From NCBI RefSeq assembly GCF_003287935.1, contig NZ_CP030287.1, positions 8,006,869 to 8,070,868 of the forward strand: a stretch of 64,000 nucleotides of DNA, written 5' to 3'. The notes below the pieces were generated by a model, which saw only the letters and a list, made by a program, of their open reading frames with translations, made no database searches and was not told where the DNA came from. Shown here piece by piece: positions 42,781-51,977 of the stretch (its first letter is position 1; every line of letters starts with the position of its first letter). Position numbers and translations under genes: made by a program. The DNA is from Streptomyces sp. ICC1 (GTDB lineage Bacteria; Actinomycetota; Actinomycetes; Streptomycetales; Streptomycetaceae).

Positions 42781-43265
42781 CGGAGAACCGCCTTGAAGGT
42801 CTTGTAGTGGTCGTCCGTGTAGAAGAACTCCCCGCCCTCGCCGGTCACGATCCGGCGGGCCCCGCGGTCCCGTTCACCGGGCGTCCTCACGGTGAACTCG
42901 TGGTAGTGACCACGCTTCTGCTTCGGCAGGACCTTCTCGAAATTACCGAAGACGGTCCCGTCCTGCCGGTACTGGTACGGCCCGCCCTTGTCGATCAGCG
43001 CGAGCACGTCCCGGGCCTGCTGCGGCAATGCGCCGGCCCGGACCGTGGCCATCCCCTTCGCCCACCCGGGCGTCGGCACGGGCACGGTGGAACTCGCCGC
43101 CCCGCTCGGGGCGGCGTCTACCAGGGGGCCGGGACTAGCGTCGGTGGTGGCGGCGGCGGGCGCGGGATTCTTCCCGCTGCAGCCCACCGCACCGACCAGC
43201 GCCGCACAGAGGAACACGGCCCCCAGTACACGCAGCAACGATCGGGGCACGTTCCGAAAGATCAT
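42777..43265 (-). CDS. Guanyl-specific ribonuclease (RNase Sa/barnase type), lipoprotein form
   Basis: A 162-residue protein with a lipoprotein signal (lipobox LVGAVGC, C29), a Pro/Ala/Ser linker to about residue 65, and an N1/Sa-type RNase domain. The catalytic triad is visible: E123 (YHEFTV), R137/R138 (RGARRIV) and H153 (DDHYKTF). RNase Sa is freely secreted; this one should be tethered to the membrane. It lies upstream of and overlaps barstar. A surface-bound RNase with cytoplasmic inhibitor suggests a role in RNA scavenging or contact competition. Confidence 0.9.
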   Translation of the reverse strand: MIFRNVPRSLLRVLGAVFLCAALVGAVGCSGKNPAPAAATTDASPGPLVDAAPSGAASSTVPVPTPGWAKGMATVRAGALPQQARDVLALIDKGGPYQYRQDGTVFGNFEKVLPKQKRGHYHEFTVRTPGERDRGARRIVTGEGGEFFYTDDHYKTFKAVLR

Positions 43266-43314
43266 GCACCGATCGTGCCAAATATCCGATTCTCCCGCGA
43301 ATCGCGCGCTCTCT

Positions 43315-43539
43315 TCAGAGGGCGGCCATCTTGGTGTACGGACTCAAGATTCGCTTCCGGACCTCCGGCCCGAATTCAACGAGGACAGCGATCCCCTCCT
43401 CAACTGCGACGACACGGCCGAGGCCGTGCTCATCGTGAGTAACCCGGTCGCCGACGCTGAAGTGCCGGAGCGGCGCTTCCACGGGGGCCTTGAACGGGCT
43501 GGACGGCAAATGGCGGCGAGGTACTGCTGACTTTGTCAT
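43315..43539 (-). CDS. Small conserved protein, CarD/KOW-like barrel
   Basis: A 74-residue basic protein from the ATG at 43539. It reads FSVGDRVTHDEHGLGRVVAV then VLVEFGPEVRKRILSPY. The GDRVxHxxHGxGRVV motif resembles the Tudor/KOW-like barrel at the N-terminus of CarD and of Mfd-type RNA polymerase-binding proteins. Small stand-alone copies are common in Streptomyces. The function is unknown; RNA polymerase or nucleic-acid binding is possible. Confidence 0.75.
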   Translation of the reverse strand: MTKSAVPRRHLPSSPFKAPVEAPLRHFSVGDRVTHDEHGLGRVVAVEEGIAVLVEFGPEVRKRILSPYTKMAAL

Positions 43540-43675
43540 TGCACCCAGTATGCGCCCCGCGAGCCGTCCAACGGTCCGCCGTTCGGATCTCAATTACGGC
43601 ACCATCCGCATCAGCGAACATCCCGCAGCCGCGTTTGAGCGCCATTCGTCCGAAGAATCGGACCAATCCGAACAA

Positions 43676-44722
43676 TCACTCGTCGGGGTCGGCCCGCTCC
43701 AGGGCGGGCCGCAGCCCGGGCTGCGATTCCGTCAGCAGATAGTCCGCGACGGCGGTGTCGGTGACCAGGCTGGTCACGAGCCCCGAGCGCAGCACCGCGC
43801 CGATCGCGGAGGCCTTGCGCAGCCCGCCGGCGATGGCGACGACCTCGGGGATCCGGCGCAGCCGGTCGGCCTCCACGGTGATGCAGCGCTCGCCGAGGTC
43901 CCGGCCGACCCGGCGGCCCTCCGCGTCGAAGAGGTGGGCCGACATCTCGGCGGCGACACCGAGCGAGGCGTAGTGCGCCCGCTCCTCGTCGCTCAGCATG
44001 TCGTGGACGGTCGAGATCCCCGGCTCCCAGGACCCGATGGAGACGGCGGCGACCGTCACCTTGTCGAAGTACTCGAAGGCCCGCGCGATGCCCGTCTGGT
44101 TGCGCAGCGCGGCCGCCGTGGCCGGGTCGGGCAGCAGCATCGGGGCGTAGATGGGGTGCGCGTCCCCGCCCGACACCTGCGCGGCCCTGCGGACGGCCTC
44201 CACGGACCCGCGCTCGGCCGTCCCGGCGTCGTACACGCCCGTCAGCTGGACGACGGTGCAGGGAGGCAGCCGGTGCAGGGAGGCGGCCATGTGGATGGTC
44301 GAGCGGCCCCACGCGAGGCCCAGTACGTCGCCCTCGTTGACGAGCTCGCCCAGCAGGTCGGCCGCCACGGCGCCCAGGTTCTCCGGGTCGGGCGCGTCCT
44401 CGGTGGCATCGGCCGGGGACTCCACGACCACGGCGTGCCGCAGCCCGTACCGGGCGCGCAGCGCGTCGGAGCGCTCCGCGTCCAGTTCCGCCGGCACCCG
44501 GATCTCGATGCGCACGAGGTCGCGCTCCAGAGCGGTCTCCAGGACCCGGGCCACCTTGAAGCGGCTCACGCCGAACTCCTCGGCGATCTGGATCTTGGAC
44601 TTCCCCTCCAGGTAGAAGCGGCGCGCCATGGCCGCCGCCTGCACCAGCTCCGCGGGTCCCATCCGCAGGGCTGACCGTCCCGCCGACATTGCAGACACCG
44701 CGTTCTCCTCACTGCTGTTCAC
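43676..44722 (-). CDS. SorC/DeoR-type sugar-binding transcriptional regulator
   Basis: A 348-residue regulator. The N-terminal HTH reads RRFYLEGKSKIQIAEEFGVS then RFKVARVLETALERDLVRI. The C-terminal sugar-phosphate-binding domain shows VLGLAWGRSTIHMAASLHRL, QLTGVYDAGT and ASLGVAAEMSAHLFDAEG. SorC-type proteins sense phosphorylated sugars. It starts 91 bases downstream of the end of rpe and is co-directional, so it may respond to a pentose-pathway metabolite; this is inferred from position. The start may be the GTG at 44722 or the internal ATG near residue 12. Confidence 0.9.
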   Translation of the reverse strand: MNSSEENAVSAMSAGRSALRMGPAELVQAAAMARRFYLEGKSKIQIAEEFGVSRFKVARVLETALERDLVRIEIRVPAELDAERSDALRARYGLRHAVVVESPADATEDAPDPENLGAVAADLLGELVNEGDVLGLAWGRSTIHMAASLHRLPPCTVVQLTGVYDAGTAERGSVEAVRRAAQVSGGDAHPIYAPMLLPDPATAAALRNQTGIARAFEYFDKVTVAAVSIGSWEPGISTVHDMLSDEERAHYASLGVAAEMSAHLFDAEGRRVGRDLGERCITVEADRLRRIPEVVAIAGGLRKASAIGAVLRSGLVTSLVTDTAVADYLLTESQPGLRPALERADPDE

Positions 44723-44813
44723 ACTCTCGACTCGCCGTTCATCCTGTCAGATACGACGGCCGTTGATCAGCCTGGACAGCTCCCGTTCACCGAGCTGTTC
44801 ACCAAGCCTTGTC

Positions 44814-45500
44814 TCAGTGGTCGCAAGCCCAGGGCGCCGCCGCGATGGCCGCACCCGCCTGCTCACGCAGCGTGCGCACGGCGGCCGCCGGGTCGACCGC
44901 CCCGTAGACCGCGCTGCCCGCGACGAACACGTCCGCGCCGGCCTCGGCGCACCGCTCGATCGTCGAGGCGGATACCCCGCCGTCGACCTGCAGCCACAGC
45001 TCCAGGCCGTGCTTGGAGATCAGTTCCCGGGTACGCCGGATCTTGGGCAGCATGATGTCGAGGAAGGGCTGCCCGCCGAAGCCGGGCTCGACCGTCATGA
45101 TCAGCAGCATGTCGAGCTCGGGGAGGATGTCCTCGTACTGCTCGATGGGCGTCGCCGGCTTGAGCGCCATGGACGCGCGGGCCCCCTTGGCCCGGATCTC
45201 CCGCGCGAGCCGCACGGGCGCCGCGGCGGCCTCCGCGTGGAAGGTGACCGATCCCGCACCCGCCTCGACGTACTGCGGGGCCCAGCGGTCGGGGTCCTCG
45301 ATCATGAGGTGCAGGTCGAGCGGGATGTCCGTCGCCCGGCTGAGCGACTCCACGATCGGCACGCCGAGCGTGAGGTTCGGGACGAAGTGGTTGTCCATGA
45401 CGTCGACATGCAGCCAGTCCGCGCCCTGGACGGCCTTCGCCTCCTCGGCGAGCCGGGCGAAGTCGGCGGACAAGATGCTGGGATTGATCTGAACGGCCAT
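44814..45500 (-). CDS. rpe: Ribulose-phosphate 3-epimerase
   Basis: A 228-residue TIM-barrel enzyme converting ribulose 5-phosphate and xylulose 5-phosphate in the pentose phosphate pathway. Diagnostic motifs are [36 protein letters not shown] (metal-binding H and D), [26 protein letters not shown] and [15 protein letters not shown]. Length is standard. It follows rsmB and fmt in the same direction, the normal Streptomyces order, and a hairpin separates it from rsmB. Confidence 0.97.
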   Translation of the reverse strand: MAVQINPSILSADFARLAEEAKAVQGADWLHVDVMDNHFVPNLTLGVPIVESLSRATDIPLDLHLMIEDPDRWAPQYVEAGAGSVTFHAEAAAAPVRLAREIRAKGARASMALKPATPIEQYEDILPELDMLLIMTVEPGFGGQPFLDIMLPKIRRTRELISKHGLELWLQVDGGVSASTIERCAEAGADVFVAGSAVYGAVDPAAAVRTLREQAGAAIAAAPWACDH

Positions 45501-45578
45501 GCCCCAAGCGTGCCATGCCGCCGAACCGTTCCGGCCACTACCCCGAAACTCCCGCCCGGGGCGCAGACCCCGCCCCGG

Positions 45579-45602
45579 CGGGGGTCCGCGAGAGGACCCC
45601 CG
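45579..45602. terminator. Hairpin between rsmB and rpe
   Basis: CGGGGGTCC (45579-45587) pairs perfectly with 45594-45602 across a six-base loop. It lies in the 135-base interval after rsmB and may end or attenuate transcription into rpe. Confidence 0.6.
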
Positions 45603-45635
45603 GGGCCCCCGCCGACAGCGGTTCCCGGACAGGGA

Positions 45636-47117
45636 CTACGCGGTCCGGCGCAGCAGCGCGAGGTACATCGCGTCCGTCCCGTGCAGGTGCGGCCACAGCT
45701 GCACGTCCGGGCCGTCGCCCAGCGCCGGGACCCCCTGCATGTACGGCCGCGCGTCGATCAGTTCCGCCGCGATCGGGGCCGCGCCCGCGCCCCGGCCCTT
45801 CAGTACGTCCTCCACGACCACCCGGGTCTCGGCCAGGTGCGGCGAGCAGGTCGCGTAGCCCACGACGCCGCCCACCCTGACGGCCGCCAGCGCCTCGCGC
45901 AGCAGCCCGCGCTGGAGCGGCGCGAAGCTCTCCAGGTCCTCCGGGCGGCGCCGCCAGCGCGCCTCCGGGCGGCGGCGCAGCGCGCCGAGGCCCGAGCAGG
46001 GCACGTCCACGAGGACCCGGTCGAAGGAGCCCGGCAGCCACGGCGGACGCGTCCCGTCCGCCGTGATGACCTGGTAGGGGCCCGGATTGCCGGCGAGCGC
46101 CTTCTCCACCAGCCGGGCACGGTGCGGCTGCTTCTCGGAGGCCAGCAGGAACGCCCCGCGCTCCGCGGCCAGCGCGGCCAGCAGGGCGGCCTTGCCGCCG
46201 GGGCCCGCGCAGCCGTCCAGCCAGCGGGTGTCGCGGCCCTCGACCGGCGCGGCCGCCAGGGCCATCGCCACCAGCTGGCTGCCTTCGTCCTGGACGCCCG
46301 CGCGGCCCTCGCGGACCGCTTCCAGCGCGCCCGGTTCGCCGCCCTCGGCCATCCGCACCGCGTAGGGGGACCAGCGCCCCGGCAGCGCCGAGTCCTCGCC
46401 GACCGCCTCCAGCAGCTCCTCGGTGGTCGAGCGGCCGGGACGGGCCACCAGCGTCACCTCGGGCCGCTCGTTGTCGGCCTCCAGCAGGTCCTCGATGCCG
46501 GCCCGGCCGCCGCCCAGCGCGTCCCACAGGGCGCTGACGACCCACCTCGGGTGCGAGTGGAAGACGGCGAGGTGTTCCTCGGCGTCGTCCTCGTACGGCG
46601 GCGCGACCTTCTCCAGCCAGCCCTCGAGATCGTGCGCGGAGATCTTCCGCAGCACCGCGTTCACGAATTTCGCGCGCCCGTCCCCGAGCACCACCCGGGC
46701 CAGCTCCACGCTCGCCGACACCGCCGCGTGCGTGGGGATCCGGGTGCCGAGGAGCTGGTGCGCGCCCAGCGACAGCACGTCCAGCACCGGCGGGTCCACC
46801 TCGCGCAGCGGCCGGTCGATGCACGCCTTGATGACCGCGTCGTACGTGCCCTGGCGGCGCAGCGTCCCGTACACCAGCTCGGTGGCCAGTGCCGCGTCCC
46901 GCGCCTGGAAGGTCTCGTCCTTGCGGGCCTTCTTCAGCAGCGGCGGCAGCACGAGGTTCGCGTACGCGTCGCGCTCGTCCACCGCCCGCAGCACCTCGAA
47001 GGCCAGCATCCGGACGGGGTCCTTCTGCGGCCGGCGGTACGGCTTGCCCGACTTGGCCGGCTTGCCGCCGCCCTTGCCCGAGGTGGCTGCCGGTCGGCTA
47101 CGGGGCTGTTCGCTCAC
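45636..47117 (-). CDS. rsmB: 16S rRNA (cytosine-5) methyltransferase, RsmB/NOL1 family
   Basis: A 493-residue enzyme that methylates a cytosine of 16S rRNA with S-adenosylmethionine. Residues about 30-170 are the NusB-like RNA-binding domain (RMLAFEVLRAVDERDAYANL). The Rossmann methyltransferase follows with RWLDGCAGPGGKAALLAALA (SAM loop), DRVLVDVPCSGLGALRRRP (motif IV cysteine) and GGVVGYATCSPH (catalytic cysteine). A Gly/Lys-rich N-terminal tail is usual in the genus. It lies between fmt and rpe in one apparent operon. Confidence 0.95.
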   Translation of the reverse strand: MSEQPRSRPAATSGKGGGKPAKSGKPYRRPQKDPVRMLAFEVLRAVDERDAYANLVLPPLLKKARKDETFQARDAALATELVYGTLRRQGTYDAVIKACIDRPLREVDPPVLDVLSLGAHQLLGTRIPTHAAVSASVELARVVLGDGRAKFVNAVLRKISAHDLEGWLEKVAPPYEDDAEEHLAVFHSHPRWVVSALWDALGGGRAGIEDLLEADNERPEVTLVARPGRSTTEELLEAVGEDSALPGRWSPYAVRMAEGGEPGALEAVREGRAGVQDEGSQLVAMALAAAPVEGRDTRWLDGCAGPGGKAALLAALAAERGAFLLASEKQPHRARLVEKALAGNPGPYQVITADGTRPPWLPGSFDRVLVDVPCSGLGALRRRPEARWRRRPEDLESFAPLQRGLLREALAAVRVGGVVGYATCSPHLAETRVVVEDVLKGRGAGAAPIAAELIDARPYMQGVPALGDGPDVQLWPHLHGTDAMYLALLRRTA

Positions 47118-47262
47118 GTGAAAGGTGCTCCGGGGTTACGTAACGCTGGGGATGGAACGAAGCGCGGCGCCGGGGAGGCCGCCGCGGACACCTGCCGCGG
47201 CCGGGCCGGACATCGGCCCGGACTCGGCCCGGACATGGTCCGGGAATCGAAAGGTGACCGGA

Positions 47263-48207
47263 TCAGCCTACGTCGGTCCCGCCGAGGCGCTCGCCGGGAG
47301 CGATCCGCACCCCGCGCGCCCAGTCGGCGGCCTTCATCGGCTTCTTGCCCTGCGGCTGGACCCAGAGCAGCTCCACCGCGTGCGAGCCGGTGCCGACGTG
47401 GACGTTGTTCTTGCCCGCGCTCAGGTCGCCCGGCTTCAGGTCGGTGCGGTCCGCGACCAGCCCGACGGAGATCAGCTTGAGCCGCTCCCCCCGGAAGACC
47501 GTCCACGCGCCCGGCGCCGGGGTGCAGCCGCGCACCAGCCGGTCGGCGCGCATCGCGGGGGCCGACCAGTCGATCCGGGCGTCCTCGACGGTGATCTTCG
47601 GCGCGAGCGAGATCCCGTCGGCGGGCTGCTCGACGGCGCGCAGGGTGCCGTCCTCGATGCCGTCCATGGTGGCGACCAGCAGGCCGGAGCCCGCGAAGGC
47701 GAGCCGGGTCAGCAGGTCCCCGCTGGTGTCGGTGGGCCGGATCTCCTCGGTGAGGATCCCGAAGACCGGGCCGGTGTCCAGACCCTCCTCGATCCGGAAG
47801 GTGGAGGCGCCGGTGACCTGGTCACCGGCCATGATCGACTGCTGGACAGGTGCGGCGCCGCGCCAGGCGGGCAGCAGCGAGAAGTGCAGGTTGACCCAGC
47901 CGTGCGCGGGGATCTCCAGGGCGCTCTTGGGGAGCAGCGCGCCGTACGCGACGACCGGGCAGCAGTCCGGGCCGATCTCGCGCAGCCGGGCCTGGAACTC
48001 CGGGTCGCGCGGCTTGACGGGCTTGAGGACCTCGATGCCGGCTTCCTCGGCGCGCTCGGCGACGGGGCTGGCGACGAGGCGGCGGCCGCGGCCGGCCGGG
48101 GCGTCGGGCCGGGTGACGACGGCGGCCACTTCGTGGCGCCCGGACGCGATCAAGGCGTCCAGGGCGGGCACGGCGACCTCGGGGGTGCCTGCGAAGACGA
48201 GCTTCAC
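47263..48207 (-). CDS. fmt: Methionyl-tRNA formyltransferase
   Basis: A 314-residue enzyme that formylates initiator Met-tRNA using 10-formyl-tetrahydrofolate. The N-terminal catalytic domain shows [40 protein letters not shown] (folate and active-site asparagine/histidine) and [18 protein letters not shown]. The OB-like C-terminal tRNA domain follows. It is the first gene of the fmt-rsmB-rpe run. A 165-base inverted-repeat element sits 43 bases upstream of its start, within the expected promoter zone, which could alter its transcription. Confidence 0.96.
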   Translation of the reverse strand: MKLVFAGTPEVAVPALDALIASGRHEVAAVVTRPDAPAGRGRRLVASPVAERAEEAGIEVLKPVKPRDPEFQARLREIGPDCCPVVAYGALLPKSALEIPAHGWVNLHFSLLPAWRGAAPVQQSIMAGDQVTGASTFRIEEGLDTGPVFGILTEEIRPTDTSGDLLTRLAFAGSGLLVATMDGIEDGTLRAVEQPADGISLAPKITVEDARIDWSAPAMRADRLVRGCTPAPGAWTVFRGERLKLISVGLVADRTDLKPGDLSAGKNNVHVGTGSHAVELLWVQPQGKKPMKAADWARGVRIAPGERLGGTDVG

Positions 48208-48249
48208 TGGGGTCTACCTCGCTATCTCGGCTGTCATCAGCGCACCAGT

Positions 48250-48414
48250 CTAGTGCTGTGACCGGAAAGGTTTGCCGGGTCGCGGTGTCCGGTGCGGTGC
48301 ATCGCAAGGCGGAGGGCCGCCGCTTGTGCTGGACGTACTTCGGTGGTCCGACAACGCGGCGAGGTGCCGTGCCGGGCGCCGCGACCCGGTGGACCTTTCC
48401 GGTCACAGCACTAG
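48250..48414. mobile_element. 165-bp inverted-repeat element (MITE-like)
   Basis: The element starts and ends with the same 22-base terminal repeat, whose outer part reads CTAGTGCTGTGACCGG. The match continues inward with mainly transition differences, so most of the element is one long imperfect palindrome. CTAG at both ends may be a duplicated target or part of the repeat. It codes for no transposase. A second, partial copy lies at 22456-22487. It matches the definition of a MITE moved by a transposase elsewhere in the genome. Confidence 0.75.
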
Positions 48415-48629
48415 GGTCTGTCCGCCCACCGCCCCACCTGCGAGGCGGCGTTCGCCCGAGGGGGCGTACGCACACCCGCGCGCTCCTCGCATATGCCGAC
48501 ACGCCCCCATAGCGTGACCTGCCCGCCCGGTGACGCGTTGGTCAAAAGAGATTGACCGAAACGGGCCGCGAAACAGAACGGTGTCTGCGGCCCTATCCGC
48601 TCTTCAGCACCGGTTCGAGAGGCTTCTTC

Positions 48630-49142
48630 ATGGCCGACCACGCCACCCACGACGCCCAAGCACGGGCCAGCCTGCACCTCCTGGTGCGGGACATCGAGCG
48701 GGTTCGCCGGCAGGTGGATGCTCTGCGTACGCTCACCGCCCAGCTCGGCAACGTCTACCGCCCGCGCCGCTCGGGTCCCTCCACGGGCTTCGTCGTCTAC
48801 GGCCGGGCGCCCGCGCCCACCGTCCGCCTCGCGCAGGAACTGCGGGACAGCGTCGAGACGCTGGTCACCGCCGCGGTGGACTTCGACCGCTCGCTCGGCT
48901 TCTCCTGGGACGCGGTCGGCTCGGCGCTCGGCGTCACGAAGCAGGCCGTCCACCGGCGCTACGGTGCCCGGCGGGCGCAGAGCGCCGAGTCCGTCGAGCG
49001 CGAGCCGCTGGCCGAGGGCAGCACCACCCGGACCCTGGGGCCGCTGCCCACGGTCCCCGCGGCCCGCTCGGTCCCCCCGCAGCCGATGCGCGAGGAATCC
49101 CAGGCCGCCCGCTCGCCCGCCTTCCCGGGCCACTCCGACTAG
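48630..49142 (+). CDS. Conserved Streptomyces protein with HTH-like segment
   Basis: The ATG at 48630 ([20 protein letters not shown]) gives a 170-residue soluble protein. It begins with a helical part ([20 protein letters not shown]) and contains an HTH-like stretch [20 protein letters not shown], similar to the sigma-like HTH in small Streptomyces regulators. A Pro/Ser-rich tail follows. DNA binding is likely from that motif; no target is known. Its stop lies one base before an adapter scar, so the downstream neighbour is unknown. Confidence 0.75.
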   Translation: MADHATHDAQARASLHLLVRDIERVRRQVDALRTLTAQLGNVYRPRRSGPSTGFVVYGRAPAPTVRLAQELRDSVETLVTAAVDFDRSLGFSWDAVGSALGVTKQAVHRRYGARRAQSAESVEREPLAEGSTTRTLGPLPTVPAARSVPPQPMREESQAARSPAFPGHSD

Positions 49143-49143
49143 T

Positions 49144-49176
49144 TCATCGTCAGCGTCACATGTGTATAAGAGCCCG
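49144..49176. other. Nextera (read-1 side) adapter scar, assembly junction
   Basis: 33 bases match the Nextera read-1 adapter (CAGCGTCA and ATGTGTATAAGAG preserved) at 28 positions. This is a different adapter arm from the other three scars. It removes the start of the enoyl-CoA hydratase gene. Confidence 0.9.
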
Positions 49177-49907
49177 CCCTGGTCCACGCCGCGCGAGCGA
49201 CCGGCGTCACCACCCTCACCCTCGACTCCCCGGCCAACCGCAACGCCCTCTCCACCGCCCTCGTCGCAGACCTGCGCGCAGCCCTCGCCACCGCTTCCGC
49301 CGACCCGGACACCGCGGCCGTGGTCCTCACCCACACCGGCAACACCTTCTGCGCCGGCGCAGACCTCAAGTCCCCCTGCGACCCGGCCGACTTCCTCGCC
49401 CTGCTCCGCGAGATCACCGGCCTCGCCACCCCCGTCGTCGCCCGCGTCACCGGCCACGTCCGCGCCGGAGGCCTCGGCCTGCTCGGCGCCTGCGACATCG
49501 CCGCCGCCGGCCCCGCGTCCACGTACGCCTTCACCGAGACCCACATCGGCGTCGTCCCGGCCGTCATCTCGGCCCCCCTGCTGCCCCGCCTCGACCCCCG
49601 CGCGGCCGCCCGCTACTTCCTGACCGCCGAGGCCTTCGACGCCCCCGAAGCCACCCGGATCGGCCTGCTCACCCTGCACGGCGAGGACGTGGACAAGGCC
49701 CTCGCCCCCGTCCTCGAAGGCCTCCGCAAGGCCGGCCCCCGGGCACTGGCCGCGACGAAGCACCTGCTCACCGCCCCCGTACGGGAAGCCCTGGAGCGGC
49801 ACGGCCCCGCCCTCACCGAGCTCTCCGCCCGCCATTTCGCCTCGGCCGAGGCCCGCGAGGGCATCACCGCCCGCTTCGAGCGCCGGGACCCGTCATGGCG
49901 CCGGTGA
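49177..49907 (+). CDS. Enoyl-CoA hydratase/isomerase, first codons lost
   Basis: The frame is open from the adapter scar to the stop at 49907 (about 243 residues). Only the first 5-15 residues of a normal crotonase-fold protein are missing. It shows TLTLDSPANRNALSTALVAD, NTFCAGADLKSP (oxyanion loop) and GHVRAGGLGLLGACDIAAAG (second oxyanion loop), plus TETHIGVVPAVISAP. It would hydrate or isomerise an enoyl-CoA. Its 3' end overlaps the TetR gene by 13 bases, so the two are coupled and the regulator probably controls this locus. Acyl specificity is unknown. Confidence 0.9.
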
Positions 49908-50500
49908 CCACGACGAACGGCCCCAAGCAGGCCCGCAGCCGGGTCACCCGCCGCCACCTCCTGGAGGCGGCCGTCTCCTGCCTGGCCGAACACGGCTGGG
50001 CCGGCTCCACCGTCTCCGTCGTCGCGGAACGGGCCGGGGTCTCCCGGGGCGCCGCCCAGCACCACTTCCCCACCCGCGAGGACCTGTTCACCGCGGCTGT
50101 CGAGTACGTGGCCGAGGAACGCTCCACCGCCCTGCGCGAGCTCTTCCAGGCCGGTCCGGCGGCCCGCCACACCGTCGTCGAAGCCCTCGTGGACCTGTAC
50201 ACGGGCGTGCTCTTCCGGGCCGCCCTCCAGCTGTGGGTGGCCGCCTCCAACGAGGAGCAGCTGCGCCCCCGCGTCACCGAGCTCGAAGCCCGCGTGGGCC
50301 GCGAGACCCACCGCATCGCCGTCGAGCTCCTCGGCGCCGACGAGTCCGTCCCCGGGGTCCGGGAGACCGTCCAGGGCCTCCTCGACATGGCCCGCGGCCT
50401 GGGCCTGGCCAACGTCCTCACCGACGACACCGCCCGCCGGGCCCGCGTGGTCGCCCAATGGGCCCGCATCCTGGACGCGGTGCTCACGCCGGGGCCCTGA
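49895..50500 (+). CDS. TetR-family transcriptional regulator
   Basis: A 201-residue regulator from the ATG at 49895 (a GTG nine bases later is also possible). The HTH is RHLLEAAVSCLAEHGWAGST then VSVVAERAGVSRGAAQHHFP, with the usual TREDLF end. The C-terminal helical domain would bind an acyl-CoA-like or other ligand (VVEALVDLYTGVLFRAALQL). The overlap with the enoyl-CoA hydratase gene suggests control of an acyl-CoA pathway. Confidence 0.92.
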   Translation: MAPVTTTNGPKQARSRVTRRHLLEAAVSCLAEHGWAGSTVSVVAERAGVSRGAAQHHFPTREDLFTAAVEYVAEERSTALRELFQAGPAARHTVVEALVDLYTGVLFRAALQLWVAASNEEQLRPRVTELEARVGRETHRIAVELLGADESVPGVRETVQGLLDMARGLGLANVLTDDTARRARVVAQWARILDAVLTPGP

Positions 50501-50540
50501 AACAACGCCGGCGAGGCTGGGCCCACGACGGTAGCCACCC

Positions 50541-50572
50541 ACGACGCTCACAGACGACGACGCTCACAGACG
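50541..50572. repeat. Two exact copies of a 16-base unit
   Basis: ACGACGCTCACAGACG occurs twice in tandem, and ACGACG follows. It lies between the TetR gene and the terminator. Confidence 0.85.
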
Positions 50573-50577
50573 ACGAC

Positions 50578-50609
50578 GGGCGCCGCACCCCGTGAGGGAT
50601 GCGGCGCCC
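50578..50609. terminator. Terminator hairpin between TetR and citrate synthase genes
   Basis: GGGCGCCGCA (50578-50587) pairs with TGCGGCGCCC (50600-50609). The loop of 12 bases has a further CCC/GGG pair. It lies between convergent genes and can end both transcripts. Confidence 0.8.
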
Positions 50610-50657
50610 AGTCCCACGATCCGGCGGCCCTGTGCGGTGGCAGCCGAGGAGGAAACC

Positions 50658-51770
50658 TCAGCCGCGCGTCAGGTCGGTGATGTCGGCGTAACCCTCGATC
50701 CCGCTCGGCTTGCGCAGCCCCGGCCCGGTGTAGCGGGCCGAGGGCCGCACCAGGCGGCCCGTGCGCTTCTGCTCCAGGATGTGCGCCGACCAGCCGGCGG
50801 TACGGGCGCAGGTGAACATCGAGGTGAACATGTGCGCCGGGACCTCCGCGAAGTCCAGCATGATCGCGGCCCAGAACTCCACGTTGGTCGCGAGCACCCG
50901 GTCGGGCCGCCGAGCGTGCAGCTCCTCCAGCGCGGCCTTCTCCAGCGCGGCCGCCACCTCGTAGCGCGGGGCGTCCAGCTCCTTGGCCGTGCGCCGCAGC
51001 ACGCGGGCGCGCGGGTCCTCGGCGCGGTAGACGCGGTGGCCGAAGCCCATCAGCCGCTCGCCCTTGTCCAGGGCCTTCTTCACGTACGCCACGGCGTCGC
51101 CGGTGCGCTCGATCTCCTCGATCATGCCGAGCACCCGCGAGGGCGCCCCGCCGTGCAGCGGCCCGGACATCGCGCCGACCGCACCCGACAGCGCGGCAGC
51201 GACATCGGCACCGGTCGAGGCGATCACCCGCGCGGTGAACGTGGAGGCGTTCATCCCGTGCTCGGCGGCCGAGGTCCAGTACGCGTCGACGGCCTTGACG
51301 TGCTTCGGGTCGGGCTCGCCCCGCCAGCGGATCATGAACCGCTCGACCACGGACTCGGCCTTGTCGATCTCGCTCTGCGGGACCATCGGCCGGCCCTGGC
51401 CGCGGGCGGACTGGGCGACGTACGAAAGGGCCATCACGGCGGCGCGCGCCAGATCGTCGCGCGCGGTCCGCTCGTCGATGTCGAGCAGCGGTTTCAGGCC
51501 CCACACGGGGGCGAGCATGGCGAGCGCCGACTGCACGTCGACCCGGATGTCACCGGAGTGCACCGGGATCGGGAAGGGCTCGGCGGCCGGCAGGCCGGGG
51601 TTGAAGGCACCGTCGACCAGCAGACCCCAGACGTTCCCGAAGGAGACGTGGCCCACGAGGTCTTCGATGTCGACACCCCGGTAGCGCAGAGACCCGCCTT
51701 CCTTGTCGGGTTCGGCGATCTCCGTTTCGAACGCGACGACTCCCTCGAGCCCGGGTACGAAGTCGGACAT
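50658..51770 (-). CDS. Citrate synthase 2
   Basis: A 370-residue member of the short bacterial/archaeal type of citrate synthase. It condenses acetyl-CoA and oxaloacetate (some relatives use propionyl-CoA). Motifs include [34 protein letters not shown] (catalytic histidine), [20 protein letters not shown] (second histidine) and the late aspartate region [18 protein letters not shown]. Streptomyces carry a longer principal enzyme elsewhere; this one matches the accessory CitA. It is divergent from pdxH with 207 bases between the starts. Confidence 0.93.
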   Translation of the reverse strand: MSDFVPGLEGVVAFETEIAEPDKEGGSLRYRGVDIEDLVGHVSFGNVWGLLVDGAFNPGLPAAEPFPIPVHSGDIRVDVQSALAMLAPVWGLKPLLDIDERTARDDLARAAVMALSYVAQSARGQGRPMVPQSEIDKAESVVERFMIRWRGEPDPKHVKAVDAYWTSAAEHGMNASTFTARVIASTGADVAAALSGAVGAMSGPLHGGAPSRVLGMIEEIERTGDAVAYVKKALDKGERLMGFGHRVYRAEDPRARVLRRTAKELDAPRYEVAAALEKAALEELHARRPDRVLATNVEFWAAIMLDFAEVPAHMFTSMFTCARTAGWSAHILEQKRTGRLVRPSARYTGPGLRKPSGIEGYADITDLTRG

Positions 51771-51977
51771 CAGGCAGCTCCTCAGATAGTGCGAACACGC
51801 GCGGCTCCCGGCGTGATTCGCGGTCCGGCGCGGTCATCCCCGTTGATGCCCGGCACGGCCGATGGTCACCCCTGTGGAACCGTCGGACCGGCCCCAAGAT
51901 TTTGTCCGTTCCCCAAGGCGCGGGGAAGCGTGACATACGGCACACCCGTCGCGCGTCCGCTGGGGGAGGATGGCCGG

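Noticed and set aside
49144..49176. A regulatory element before the enoyl-CoA hydratase gene
   Set aside because: The sequence is adapter-like (read-1 arm) and not a promoter; it replaces the real start region.
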